From Oscillospiraceae bacterium (lineage in GTDB: Bacteria; Bacillota; Clostridia; Oscillospirales; Oscillospiraceae): a stretch of DNA of 52,560 nucleotides. The notes under the pieces were generated by a model that saw only the letters and a list, made by a program, of their open reading frames with translations, ran no database searches and was not told where the DNA came from. A program made the translations under genes and the position numbers. Numbering within the stretch: the stretch's first letter is position 1; each line of letters opens with the position of its first letter. Shown here piece by piece: positions 32,534-41,347 of the stretch. Where the stretch lies: positions 1 to 52,560 of the forward strand of contig CADBCV010000012.1 of NCBI GenBank assembly GCA_902793285.1. Direction: 5' to 3'.

Positions 32534-33617
32534 GACCGTCCTCTTTCTCTCGAACCACTTCATCACGCTCTACGCCTTCCGGCGGGAGCTCATTGAGCGG
32601 CTTCTCGCGCGCGGCCATCGGGTCGTTCTCTCCATGCCGGCGGACGAGCAGAACGCATATTTTGAAAACCTCGGCTGTGAGATCATCGACACGCCCATGT
32701 CCCGCCGGGGCTTAAACCCCTTAGAGGACTTAAAGCTCCTGCGCCGGTATAAAGAAATCATGCTTGCGGTGCAGCCGGACATCATTTTCAGCTATACCTC
32801 CAAGCCCGATATCTACGGCTCCATGGCCTCAAACGCCCTGGGCTTCAAGCAGGTCTGCAACATCACGGGCCGCGGCAACGCCCTGGCCTATGACAATCTC
32901 CTCGCCGCGACCGTGCGCGCCCTCTACCGGGCCTCCATCCGAAACTGCTACAAGGTCTTCTTCCAGAACGCCGACGACCGGGACTACTTTCTCCGCCACG
33001 GGATCGTGAAGGAGAACTGGGCCCTGATCCCCGGCTCCGGCGTGAATCTCAAGCAGCACACGCTCGCCCCCATGCCGGACGACGGGGAGATCCGCTTTCT
33101 CTACGTCGGGCGCATCATGCGCGTCAAGGGCATCGACCAGCTTCTGGACTGCGCCGTGGCCGTGCGCCGCCGGCACCCGAACACCCGCTTCTATCTCGCC
33201 GGGTGGATCGAACAGGACGAATACAAGGACAAGCTCGCAAGGTATCAAGAGCAGGGTTATATTGAATATCTCGGCTTTCAGAAGGATGTGGACGCCTGGA
33301 TTCGCCGCTGCCACTGCACGGTGCTGCCCTCCCACGGCGGGGAGGGGGTGCCGAACGCGGTGCTCGAATCCGCGGCGGCGGGCAGGGCCTGCATCGTGTC
33401 CGACGTGCCCGGCTCCCGCGACGCGGTGGAGGACGGCGTGACGGGCTATCTCTTCGAGGCCGGCAGCAGCGCCGCGCTCATTGAGAAGGCCGAGCGCTTT
33501 CTCGCCCTCACGCGGGCCGAGCGGGAGCGCATGGGCCTTGCGGGGCATGAGAAGGCCGCGCGGGAATTCGACCGCGAGCTCGTCATCGACGCCTATCTCC
33601 GGGAGGTTGAAGCGTGA
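32520..33617 (+). CDS. Glycosyltransferase family 4 (first of three)
   Basis: A 365-residue GT-B fold transferase. N-terminal half: TVLFLSNHFITLYAFRRELI and ITGRGNALAYDN, resembling WbpA/PglA-type N-acetylgalactosaminyltransferases. C-terminal half: LYVGRIMRVKGIDQLLDCAV, with the donor-binding block LPSHGGEGVPNAVLESAAAG. It should add a sugar from a nucleotide donor to a lipid-linked glycan at the inner membrane face. Start ATG 32520, inside the end of the previous gene. Confidence 0.88.
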   Translation: MGNAKTVLFLSNHFITLYAFRRELIERLLARGHRVVLSMPADEQNAYFENLGCEIIDTPMSRRGLNPLEDLKLLRRYKEIMLAVQPDIIFSYTSKPDIYGSMASNALGFKQVCNITGRGNALAYDNLLAATVRALYRASIRNCYKVFFQNADDRDYFLRHGIVKENWALIPGSGVNLKQHTLAPMPDDGEIRFLYVGRIMRVKGIDQLLDCAVAVRRRHPNTRFYLAGWIEQDEYKDKLARYQEQGYIEYLGFQKDVDAWIRRCHCTVLPSHGGEGVPNAVLESAAAGRACIVSDVPGSRDAVEDGVTGYLFEAGSSAALIEKAERFLALTRAERERMGLAGHEKAAREFDRELVIDAYLREVEA

Positions 33618-34177
33618 ACAAGTACATCCGCGCCCTCGGGGTCTACCCGACGGGCCTTGTGAAAATGGGGCTTTTGAAGCTCCTGCACGGGGCGAAGTTT
33701 GAAGGCCCCGCGCTCTGCCAGGTGTCGCCGCACACGGAGATCACCCTGGACCGCGGCGGCAGGCTCCAAATCGGGCAGGGCTTCAAGATGCGCGCGGGGG
33801 CCATCCTCCGGGTGCGCCGGGGGGCCGTCTGCCGCATCGGAAAAAACGTCTCCCTCAACACGAACAACATGCTCGCCTGCCAGGAGAGCGTCACGCTGGG
33901 GGACAACGTGCTCCTCTCCCCGAACGTGCAGATCTACGACCACGACCACGACTACAAGGCCGCGGGCGGCGTCGCCGCGATGAAATACCGCACGGGGCCC
34001 GTGGTGATCGGCAGCAACGTCTGGATCGGGGCAAACTGCGTCATTCTGCGCGGCGCCACCATCGGCGACAACTGCGTCATCGGGGCGAACACCGTGGTGC
34101 GCGGGAACATTCCCGCGAACGCCGTCGTCACCCAGAAGCGGGAGACCGTGCTCGAGATCCGGGAGGCGGAGAGATGA
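33614..34177 (+). CDS. Left-handed beta-helix acyltransferase
   Basis: A 187-residue hexapeptide-repeat acyltransferase. Repeats run from about residue 40 to 170 (VIGSNVWIGANCVILRGA, IGDNCVIGANTVVRGNIP), with the His loop YDHDHDYKAAGG. This resembles maltose/galactoside O-acetyltransferases and probably acetylates a sugar of the polymer or its precursor. GTG start overlapping the previous stop (GTGA). Confidence 0.85.
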   Translation: MNKYIRALGVYPTGLVKMGLLKLLHGAKFEGPALCQVSPHTEITLDRGGRLQIGQGFKMRAGAILRVRRGAVCRIGKNVSLNTNNMLACQESVTLGDNVLLSPNVQIYDHDHDYKAAGGVAAMKYRTGPVVIGSNVWIGANCVILRGATIGDNCVIGANTVVRGNIPANAVVTQKRETVLEIREAER

Positions 34178-35277
34178 TCCGCGTGCTGCACATGATCGCA
34201 AGTCTCGATGTGGGCGGCTCGCAGACCATGATGATGAACATTTACCGGAACATCGACCGGTCAAAGCTCCAGTTCGATTTTATCATCGACCATCCGGGCG
34301 AGACCTATTTTGCCCCGGAGATCGAGGCCATGGGCGGCAGGGTCTACACCCTTGCGGGCTTTCACGGCACGAACGCCGGGGAGATCCGCCGCGACTGGAA
34401 CAATTTCTTCTACACCCATCCCGAGTACCGCATCCTCCACTCCCACGCGCGCAGCTACGCCTCGCTGTACTTGCCGGTGGCGAGAAAGCACGGGCTCAAA
34501 ACCATCATCCACAGCCACTCCACCAATTCCGGCAGCGGCCTCAAGGGCGCGGTGAAGGCCGTGCTCCAGCTCCCGCTGCGCGATCAGGCCGATATCCTGA
34601 TGGCCTGCTCCCGGGACGCGGGCGAGTGGCTCTACGGAAAGCGCGCCTGCGAGAGCGAGCGCTTTATCCTCCTGCCGAACGGCATCGATATGCGCCGCTT
34701 CGCCCTCCCGCCGGACGTGCGCGAAAAGTACCGCCGTGAGCTCGGGATCGAGGGGCGTTTCGTGATTGGCCATGTGGGCCGCTTTCGGGACGTAAAAAAC
34801 CATACCTTCCTGCTCGACGCCTTTCAGAAGGCGCACGCGCAGAACCCGAACGCCGTGCTGCTGCTTGTGGGCGCGGGGCCCCTGCAGCAGGCCATGGCGG
34901 AGAAGGCGGCGGCGCTCGGCGTGGCGGATCAGGTGCTCATGACCGGAAACCGCGACGATGTGCCGGCGCTCATGCAGGCGATGGACGTGTTCGCCTTTCC
35001 CTCTCTTTGGGAAGGGCTTCCCATGACGGTGGTGGAGGCGCAGGCGGCGGGGCTGCCCTGCGTTTTGTCCGACACCATTACGCGCGAGGTGGACATCTCC
35101 CCGTTGGTTCAGGTTCTGCCCCTGGGCGATCCCGACCAATGGGCCGGGGAGCTCATAAAGCCCCGGAAGCGCCTGGACGTATCAAAGGCGATCCGGAAGG
35201 CGGGCTTTGACATCCGGGACAGCGCCGCGAGGCTCACCGAGCTCTACACCCGCCTTGACCGGGAGGGGCACGCATGA
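34174..35277 (+). CDS. Glycosyltransferase family 4 (second)
   Basis: A 367-residue GT-B transferase. MIRVLHMIASLDVGGSQTMM is the usual acceptor-domain opening; GHVGRFRDVKNHTFLLDAFQ and FPSLWEGLPMTVVEAQAAGL are the donor-domain motifs (E-x7-E). The whole protein resembles capsular/EpsF-like enzymes. It overlaps both neighbours by four bases (ATGA). Confidence 0.9.
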   Translation: MIRVLHMIASLDVGGSQTMMMNIYRNIDRSKLQFDFIIDHPGETYFAPEIEAMGGRVYTLAGFHGTNAGEIRRDWNNFFYTHPEYRILHSHARSYASLYLPVARKHGLKTIIHSHSTNSGSGLKGAVKAVLQLPLRDQADILMACSRDAGEWLYGKRACESERFILLPNGIDMRRFALPPDVREKYRRELGIEGRFVIGHVGRFRDVKNHTFLLDAFQKAHAQNPNAVLLLVGAGPLQQAMAEKAAALGVADQVLMTGNRDDVPALMQAMDVFAFPSLWEGLPMTVVEAQAAGLPCVLSDTITREVDISPLVQVLPLGDPDQWAGELIKPRKRLDVSKAIRKAGFDIRDSAARLTELYTRLDREGHA

Positions 35278-36359
35278 ACACACAGAAAACGCTTTTGTTT
35301 TACATCAACTCCCTGCGCCGCGGCGGGGCCGAGCGGGTCCTGCTGCAGCTTGCGGAGCGCTTTTCCCGCGCGGGCTGGCGCGCCGTGTTCGTGACGAGCT
35401 TTCGCGCCCCGGACGAATACCCCGTCCCGCCCGGCGTCGAGCGCGTGAGCCTTGAGGACGAGCAGATCCCGCAAAACGCCCTGCGGCGCAACGTGGGCCG
35501 TATCCGCGCCCTGCGCGCCCTGTGCCGGCAGTACCGGCCCGCGGCGCTCATCAGCTTCATGGCGGAGCCGAACTTCCGCGCCGTGCTCGCGGCGCGGGGG
35601 CTGCCTGTCAAGACCGTGATCTCCGTGCGAAATGTGCCGGAGAAGGAATATTTTAACCGCGTCTTCCGCTTTGTGGCCCGGCATATCCTGCCGCGCGCCG
35701 ACGGCTGCGTCTTCCAGACCGAGGACGCGCGCGCCTGGTTTCCCCCGAAGCTGCAAAAGAAATCGACCGTCATCATGAACCAGGTGAGCGAGGCTTTTTT
35801 TGATGAGCCGCCCGCCGGGGCACAGCGCGGCATCGTCGCCGTCGGGAGACTGAGCGCGCAGAAAAACCACGCCCTGCTGATCCGCGCCTACGCCGCGCTG
35901 GGGGAGACCGACGAGCCTCTCACGATCTACGGCGAGGGGCCGCTGCGCCCGGAGCTTGAGGCGCTGGTGCGAAAGCTCGGCCTCTCAGGGCGGGTCTTCC
36001 TGCCCGGGCAGAGCGGGAATGTGGCGCGCGACATCAAGGGCGCGAAGCTCTTTGTGCTCCCCTCGGACTATGAGGGGATGCCGAACGTGCTGCTGGAGGC
36101 CATGGCCCTCGGCCTTGCGTGCGTCTCCAGCGACTGTCCCTGCGGCGGCCCCGCCGCCGTGATCGAGGACGGCGCGAGCGGTCTGCTCTTCCCCGTGGGG
36201 GACGAGGGGGCGCTCACGGCCTGTATGCGGCGCCTGCTCAAAGAGGAGAGTGAACGCAAGACCCTCGCCGAAAACGCGCGGCGCGCGGCCCTCGCCTTCC
36301 GGCCGGACGCCGTGTTTGCAGAGTGGAAGGACTATGTGGAAAACGTGATCGGAGGCTGA
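35274..36359 (+). CDS. Glycosyltransferase family 4 (third)
   Basis: A 361-residue GT-B transferase: LLFYINSLRRGGAERVLLQL, AVGRLSAQKNHALLIRAYAA, and LPSDYEGMPNVLLEAMALGL with the conserved E-x7-E pair. Closest in look to WbpH/PelF-like or amylovoran-type glycosyltransferases; acceptor and donor unknown. ATGA overlap with the upstream gene. Confidence 0.9.
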   Translation: MNTQKTLLFYINSLRRGGAERVLLQLAERFSRAGWRAVFVTSFRAPDEYPVPPGVERVSLEDEQIPQNALRRNVGRIRALRALCRQYRPAALISFMAEPNFRAVLAARGLPVKTVISVRNVPEKEYFNRVFRFVARHILPRADGCVFQTEDARAWFPPKLQKKSTVIMNQVSEAFFDEPPAGAQRGIVAVGRLSAQKNHALLIRAYAALGETDEPLTIYGEGPLRPELEALVRKLGLSGRVFLPGQSGNVARDIKGAKLFVLPSDYEGMPNVLLEAMALGLACVSSDCPCGGPAAVIEDGASGLLFPVGDEGALTACMRRLLKEESERKTLAENARRAALAFRPDAVFAEWKDYVENVIGG

Positions 36360-36366
36360 GAAAAAC

Positions 36367-37296
36367 ATGACCATTGAAGGGATCAAAAACTACCTCACAA
36401 TGCCGCACGGCTTTTTCTTCTTTCTGGACAGCCGCGGCCTTTTCGCGAACATGCCGGATGAGCGCTACCTCCGCCGCGCCTACCGCTACCGGCTCGGATG
36501 TGAGCCGGATTTTGAGCATCCGAAAAATCTCAACGAGAAGCTCAACTGGATGAAGCTCCACGACCACAACCCCCTCTATACCACGATGGTGGACAAGGCC
36601 GCCGTCAAGCAGTATGTGTCGGAGCGCATCGGCGCGGAGCATGTGATCCCCCTCGTCGGGGGGCCGTGGGAGAGCCCTGACGACATCGACTTCGACGCCC
36701 TGCCGGAGCAGTTCGTGCTCAAGTGCACCCACGACAGCGGCAGCATCCTCATCTGCCGCGACAAGGCGAACTTTGACCGGGAGGCCGCCAAGGCCCACCT
36801 GCGCAAAAAGCTCCGCCAGAATTATTATCTGAAGCATCGGGAGTGGGCCTACCGGGACGTGCCGCGCCGCATTATCGCGGAGAAATACATCCCCACGCTC
36901 GGAAACCCGGACTCCTTTGAATACAAGCTCACCTGCTTTGACGGTGTTGTGAAGATCATCACCGTCTGCCGCGGCGTGCCGCACGCGAGTCTGAACGCGC
37001 GCACGAACGATAATTTTGACCGGGAGGGCAGGCACCTCCCCTGGTATGCGTTCTACAGGAACGCCGCCGTGCAGCCGCAGCTCCCGCCCGAAATCGACGA
37101 GATCATCGCCTTTGCCGAGAAGCTGAGCGCCGGCCTGCGGCAGGTCCGCTGCGACTTCTATATCATCGACGGCACAGTCTACTTCGGCGAGTTTACCTTC
37201 TACACCTGGGGCGGGTGGATTCAGTTCACCCCGCCCGAGTGGAACGACATCATGGGCGGCTGGCTCCGGCTGCCGACGGACGGGGCGGAGCCATGA
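36367..37296 (+). CDS. TupA-like ATP-grasp protein
   Basis: A 309-residue protein matching the TupA-like ATP-grasp family. It has YRLGCEPDFEHPKNLNEKLN with WMKLHDHNPLY and VDKAAVKQYV in the N-terminal part, FVLKCTHDSGSILICRD as the ATP-binding strand, and EKYIPTLG and RCDFYIIDGTVYFGEFTFY as the metal-binding end. TupA is implicated in teichuronopeptide synthesis in an alkaliphilic Bacillus, so this protein may join an amino acid or amine to the glycan by an acyl-phosphate route. That reaction is inference. Same operon; GGAGG precedes the start. Confidence 0.85.
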   Translation: MTIEGIKNYLTMPHGFFFFLDSRGLFANMPDERYLRRAYRYRLGCEPDFEHPKNLNEKLNWMKLHDHNPLYTTMVDKAAVKQYVSERIGAEHVIPLVGGPWESPDDIDFDALPEQFVLKCTHDSGSILICRDKANFDREAAKAHLRKKLRQNYYLKHREWAYRDVPRRIIAEKYIPTLGNPDSFEYKLTCFDGVVKIITVCRGVPHASLNARTNDNFDREGRHLPWYAFYRNAAVQPQLPPEIDEIIAFAEKLSAGLRQVRCDFYIIDGTVYFGEFTFYTWGGWIQFTPPEWNDIMGGWLRLPTDGAEP

Positions 37297-38309
37297 GCGA
37301 CAGTGTTTTTTTCAGCGTCCTCATCCCGGTGTACAATGTGGAGCCCTATGTGCGCGCGTGTCTCGATTCCATCCTCGGCCAGGGCTATGAGAAGCTCGAG
37401 CTTCTGGTGGTGGACGACGGGTCCACGGACCGAAGCGGCGCGATCTGCGACGAGTATGCCGCCCGGGATGCGCGCGTAAAGGTCTTCCACAAGCCGAACG
37501 GCGGCGCACTCTGTGCCAGATGCTATGCCATCGAGCGGGCGCGGGGCGACTATGTCCTCTTTGTCGACTCCGACGATTCGCTCCTGCCCCATACCTTTGA
37601 GACGCTCGACCGGGCCGTGCGGGAGAGCGGGGCGGACTGCGTCATCTACGGCGCGCGCTCCGATACCCCGGGCGGGGTGCTGAAGGCTTCAAACCCCGGC
37701 CCGCTCTGCAATCAGGTCCTGCGGGATAAGCGGCAGGTGACCGGCATCGTTTTGAGCGACAGCAGCTACAACGCCCTCTGGCGCAAGTGCGTGCGGAGGA
37801 GCTGCTTTGACGGGCGGGACTTCTCCCCCTGGTTTCACATCAGCCGGGGCGAGGATCTTTTGCAGAGTACCGAGATCCTGGAAAATGCGGAGAGCTTTCT
37901 GTTCATCCCGGACGAGCTCTATCTCTACCGCTACAACAGCGCGAGCATCACCCACTCGCTCCGCTTCACGGGCTACCGGGCGGACTTTACGCTGGATGAA
38001 TTCGTCTATGCCTGGCTCCGGCGGCTCGCGCTCTTTGACGAGGCGGACTACGCCCGCTACCGGGATCACCTGCTCGACACCCTCGTCATTGAAATCAAGC
38101 GCATCTGCCGCGGCTGCCCGGACCGGGAGGATCGGAACGCCGCCCTGCAGAGCATCCGGGACGCGGCATTTTACCGGGACTTTTTATCCCGGGGCTACAG
38201 CGGCGGCGGCCTGCGCGGGGCGCTGAACCGCCATGTCCTCCGGCTTCTGGACCGGGGGAGCTTTGACGCGCTGGGCCTCTTCTGCACCCGGATCTACCGG
38301 GGAAGGTGA
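37293..38309 (+). CDS. Glycosyltransferase family 2
   Basis: A 338-residue GT-A enzyme. FSVLIPVYNVEPYVRACLDS, LLVVDDGSTDRSGAICDEYA and the DxD-type VDSDDSLLP motif are standard for nucleotide-sugar binding. The C-terminal third is helical and specific to this protein. The start, ATG 37293, overlaps the TupA-like stop by four bases. It extends the repeat unit of the polymer. Confidence 0.9.
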   Translation: MSDSVFFSVLIPVYNVEPYVRACLDSILGQGYEKLELLVVDDGSTDRSGAICDEYAARDARVKVFHKPNGGALCARCYAIERARGDYVLFVDSDDSLLPHTFETLDRAVRESGADCVIYGARSDTPGGVLKASNPGPLCNQVLRDKRQVTGIVLSDSSYNALWRKCVRRSCFDGRDFSPWFHISRGEDLLQSTEILENAESFLFIPDELYLYRYNSASITHSLRFTGYRADFTLDEFVYAWLRRLALFDEADYARYRDHLLDTLVIEIKRICRGCPDREDRNAALQSIRDAAFYRDFLSRGYSGGGLRGALNRHVLRLLDRGSFDALGLFCTRIYRGR

Positions 38310-38315
38310 GGCGGC

Positions 38316-39770
38316 ATGGAAAAGAATACCATTGTCCGCTCCCTCGCCTATAAGTTTACGGAGCGCTTCGCGGTCAAGGGTCTCGGCTTTGTCATCAGCA
38401 TCGTGCTGGCGCGCCTCCTCGCGCCGGAGGTCTTCGGCCAGGTCGCCCTGCTCACGGTGTTCACAGACCTCTCCCTCACGCTCATCGACAGCGGGCTGAG
38501 TACCGCCCTTGTCCAGACGCGGGAAGCAAACGAGCGGGACTACTCCACCGTGTTTCTCATCACGCTCGCCCTCTCGTGCGTGATGATCGGCATTCTGCAG
38601 CTTACGGCCCCCGCCATCGCCCGTTATTTTCGGAGCGAGGAGCTTTTACGCCCGCTGCGCTTTTTCTCCTTCTCCCTGCTTTTGAGCGCCTTCAACTCCA
38701 TCCAGGTGGCCCGGATGCAGCGGGAGATGCGCTTTCGGGAGATGATGTTCTGCAATCTCGCGGCGACGGTGCTGGCGGGCTCTCTCGGCGTATATCTCGC
38801 CTTCCGGGGCGCGGGGCTCTGGGCCCTGGTGGGCTACTTCTTCGCCCAGATCGCGGTGAGCTCGGCCGCGATGCTGTATGTGCTGCGCTGGTTCCCGCGG
38901 GAGCGCTTCTCCCTCGAGAGCGCAAAGCGGCTCTACGGCTTCGGGCTCAAGATGCTCGCGGCCTCCATCGTCACGACCGTGTACAACAATCTCCGCCCGC
39001 TCATCATCGGCCGGCGCTTTTCCACAGCCGAGCTCGGCTACTTTAACCGCGGCCAGACCTTCGCGAGCACCGTCTCCCTCAACCTCGACGCCGCGATCCA
39101 GTCCGTGATGTTCCCGGTGCTCTCCCGCGCCCAGGATGAGCCGGCGGCCCTGCTCGCCCTTCTGCGGCGGACCAAAAAGCTCGGCTGCTTTCTCATTTTT
39201 CCCGTCATGTTCGGCATGGCGGCGGCGGCGGAGCCCATTGTGCGCGTGGTGCTGACAGACAAGTGGCTGCCCGCGGTCCCCTTCCTCATCCTCATGAGCG
39301 TGGGGGAGGCGCAGGTCCCGCTCACAAGCTCGAACCTCGTGGCGCTCAAGTCCCTGGGGCGCAGCGACCTCTACGCAAGGCAGGAGGTTTTGCGCCGGGT
39401 GCTGATGCTCCTTGTGCTCGCAATCAGCGTGCTGGGCTTTCACACGGTACCGGCCATTGCGGCGGGCTTTGCCTTCTCCGCGTGGCTCGACGCCTGGGTG
39501 ACCTCCCTGCCGCTCAAAAAGCTCCTGGGCTACGGCGCGCGCGACCAGCTCCGGGACGTGTGGAAATCGCTCCTTTCGTCCCTTCTCATGGCGGGTGCGG
39601 TGCGGGCCTTCGGGCTGCTGCCGCTGCCGCAGATCTTCAAGCTCCTTGCCCAGATCATCCTCGGCCTTGCCGCCTATCTGCTTACAAACCGCCTGCTCGG
39701 AAACGAGAGCTTAAACACCGTGCTCTCGCTCCTGCGGCCAGGGCGTCCGAATCCGGAGGAAACACCATGA
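38316..39770 (+). CDS. Polysaccharide flippase (Wzx-like, PST family)
   Basis: A 484-residue polytopic protein with 12-14 predicted spans, opening with KFTERFAVKGLGFVISIVLA and LLAPEVFGQVALLTVFTDLS, the usual start of lipopolysaccharide/teichuronic-type exporters of the MOP superfamily. It should flip the lipid-linked repeat unit to the outer face. A Wzx implies a Wzy-type pathway, but no polymerase is in this cluster. Confidence 0.9.
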   Translation: MEKNTIVRSLAYKFTERFAVKGLGFVISIVLARLLAPEVFGQVALLTVFTDLSLTLIDSGLSTALVQTREANERDYSTVFLITLALSCVMIGILQLTAPAIARYFRSEELLRPLRFFSFSLLLSAFNSIQVARMQREMRFREMMFCNLAATVLAGSLGVYLAFRGAGLWALVGYFFAQIAVSSAAMLYVLRWFPRERFSLESAKRLYGFGLKMLAASIVTTVYNNLRPLIIGRRFSTAELGYFNRGQTFASTVSLNLDAAIQSVMFPVLSRAQDEPAALLALLRRTKKLGCFLIFPVMFGMAAAAEPIVRVVLTDKWLPAVPFLILMSVGEAQVPLTSSNLVALKSLGRSDLYARQEVLRRVLMLLVLAISVLGFHTVPAIAAGFAFSAWLDAWVTSLPLKKLLGYGARDQLRDVWKSLLSSLLMAGAVRAFGLLPLPQIFKLLAQIILGLAAYLLTNRLLGNESLNTVLSLLRPGRPNPEETP

Positions 39771-40345
39771 TCCCTGAGGAAAAACGCATCCACACCAAAG
39801 AACAGCTCCGCGAGTGGCTCGCCATTGAGACGGCCCGCTATCCCCTGAACGCCAAGCACATCGTCCCCTACCTCTTTCAGCTCAACCAGGGGGCCGTTCT
39901 CCGCCGCCACATGGTGCTGCTGCGCAAGACCGAATATTATCTCAACACCGGAAAGCGCCTGCGGGCCAAGTTCTATCTCGCGCGGCTGACAAAGCTGCAG
40001 CTGCGCTACGGCATGTATTTCCCGCCCAACACCTGCGGCAAGGGGCTCTACATCTCCCACATCAACACGGGCGGCGTGAACCCCAACGCCTGCGTGGGGG
40101 AATACTGCCGCTTCATGCCCTATGCCGTGCTCGCGGGGGACGACGTGCAGGATCTCGCCCCGACGATCGGCGACCATGTGACGCTCGGCCTCCGGTGCAC
40201 GGTGATGGGCGGCGTCACGCTGGCGGACGGGATCACCGTGGGCGCCCACGCCCTTGTCACGAAGAGCTTTCTGGAGCCCGGCATCAAAATTGCCGGCGTG
40301 CCCGCCAAAAAGCTCGGCGGCGGGGGGCAGGAGAAGGCAACATGA
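39767..40345 (+). CDS. Serine-acetyltransferase-like hexapeptide acyltransferase
   Basis: A 192-residue protein with a helical N-terminal part (about 1-80) and a hexapeptide-repeat C-terminal domain (IGDHVTLGLRCTVMGGVTLA, then AGVPAKKL). This matches the CysE/WcaB-like pattern used for acetylating capsule sugars. ATGA overlap with the flippase stop. Second acyltransferase in the operon. Confidence 0.85.
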   Translation: MIPEEKRIHTKEQLREWLAIETARYPLNAKHIVPYLFQLNQGAVLRRHMVLLRKTEYYLNTGKRLRAKFYLARLTKLQLRYGMYFPPNTCGKGLYISHINTGGVNPNACVGEYCRFMPYAVLAGDDVQDLAPTIGDHVTLGLRCTVMGGVTLADGITVGAHALVTKSFLEPGIKIAGVPAKKLGGGGQEKAT

Positions 40346-41343
40346 AAAGTCCCGTCCTCTCCTGGCTCGGCCGGGCGTTTTTCGCGGGGCTTCTCGCGTT
40401 CGTGCTGCTGTGCCTTTTCTGCGCGCTCTATTTTAACATCCCCGTGCACTTTGAAAACCCCACCGGCGCCACCGAATACAAGTATGAGCCGGGGCGCTTC
40501 TATTCCCGCGGGACCGAGGGCTTTGGTGCGGGCCGCGTCAACAACGACGGCTTCAACAACCTCCGCGACTATACCCCCGGGGAGGAGATCGACCTCTTGC
40601 TCATGGGCTCCTCCCACACGGAGGGCTTCTGCATCTTCCAGGTGGATAACGCCGCCAATCTTCTCAACGAGTTTTTTGCCGGGGAAAAATACACCTACAA
40701 CATCGGCATGGCGGGGCACACCTTTCTCTATGCCGTGAAGCGCCTGGACAAGGCCCTTGAGACTTACCGTCCCAGGGACGCCGTGATCTTTGAGCTTGCC
40801 ACCCTGAGCTACGATCCCGCCGCGATGGACGCCGCGACAGACGGCAGCCTGCCGGACATCCCTTCCCACTCAGGTGGGCTTCTCACGGCGCTGCAGAAGC
40901 TGCCCTACCTGCGCCTTCTCTATACCAAATACTTCAAGGGCACGAACGAGGCTGTCGCGGCCGCGGCGGTGAGCGCGGCGCCCGTCACGCGGGAGGCGTA
41001 TGAAGCCGCGCTCGCCCGGCTCTTGGAGAAGACCGGAGAGCTCTGCGCGGCGCACGGCGTGAAGGGCATCCTGGTCTACACGCCCACGGTGCAGCCGGAC
41101 GCTGCGGGCCATGGCGTCACGGACGCGCGCCCCGGCGAGCGCGAGGCCTTTGCGAGGCTCTGCGCGGAAAACGGTCTTGTCTTCCTCGATCTGACGGAGG
41201 AGAACATCGCCGCGATGGAGGAGGACGGTGCCCTCCCCTTCGGCTTTGCCAACACCGCGCCCGGCGAGGGGCACATCAACAGTCTCGGCCACCGGATCTT
41301 TGCCGAGGGCGTGTACGCGCATCTCACCGGAGAGGGGGCCTGA
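40342..41343 (+). CDS. Membrane-anchored SGNH-like esterase/acetyltransferase partner
   Basis: A 333-residue protein with one N-terminal span (FFAGLLAFVLLCLFCALYF) and an extracellular SGNH-like domain. The block-I serine sits in LLLMGSSHTEG and the C-terminal catalytic pair probably in GEGHINSLGH. With the MBOAT gene four bases downstream it resembles AlgJ/AlgX or DltD next to AlgI/DltB: MBOAT passes acetyl across the membrane and the SGNH protein transfers it to the glycan. Start at ATG 40342, overlapping the previous stop. Confidence 0.8.
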   Translation: MKSPVLSWLGRAFFAGLLAFVLLCLFCALYFNIPVHFENPTGATEYKYEPGRFYSRGTEGFGAGRVNNDGFNNLRDYTPGEEIDLLLMGSSHTEGFCIFQVDNAANLLNEFFAGEKYTYNIGMAGHTFLYAVKRLDKALETYRPRDAVIFELATLSYDPAAMDAATDGSLPDIPSHSGGLLTALQKLPYLRLLYTKYFKGTNEAVAAAAVSAAPVTREAYEAALARLLEKTGELCAAHGVKGILVYTPTVQPDAAGHGVTDARPGEREAFARLCAENGLVFLDLTEENIAAMEEDGALPFGFANTAPGEGHINSLGHRIFAEGVYAHLTGEGA

Positions 41344-41347
41344 GCGG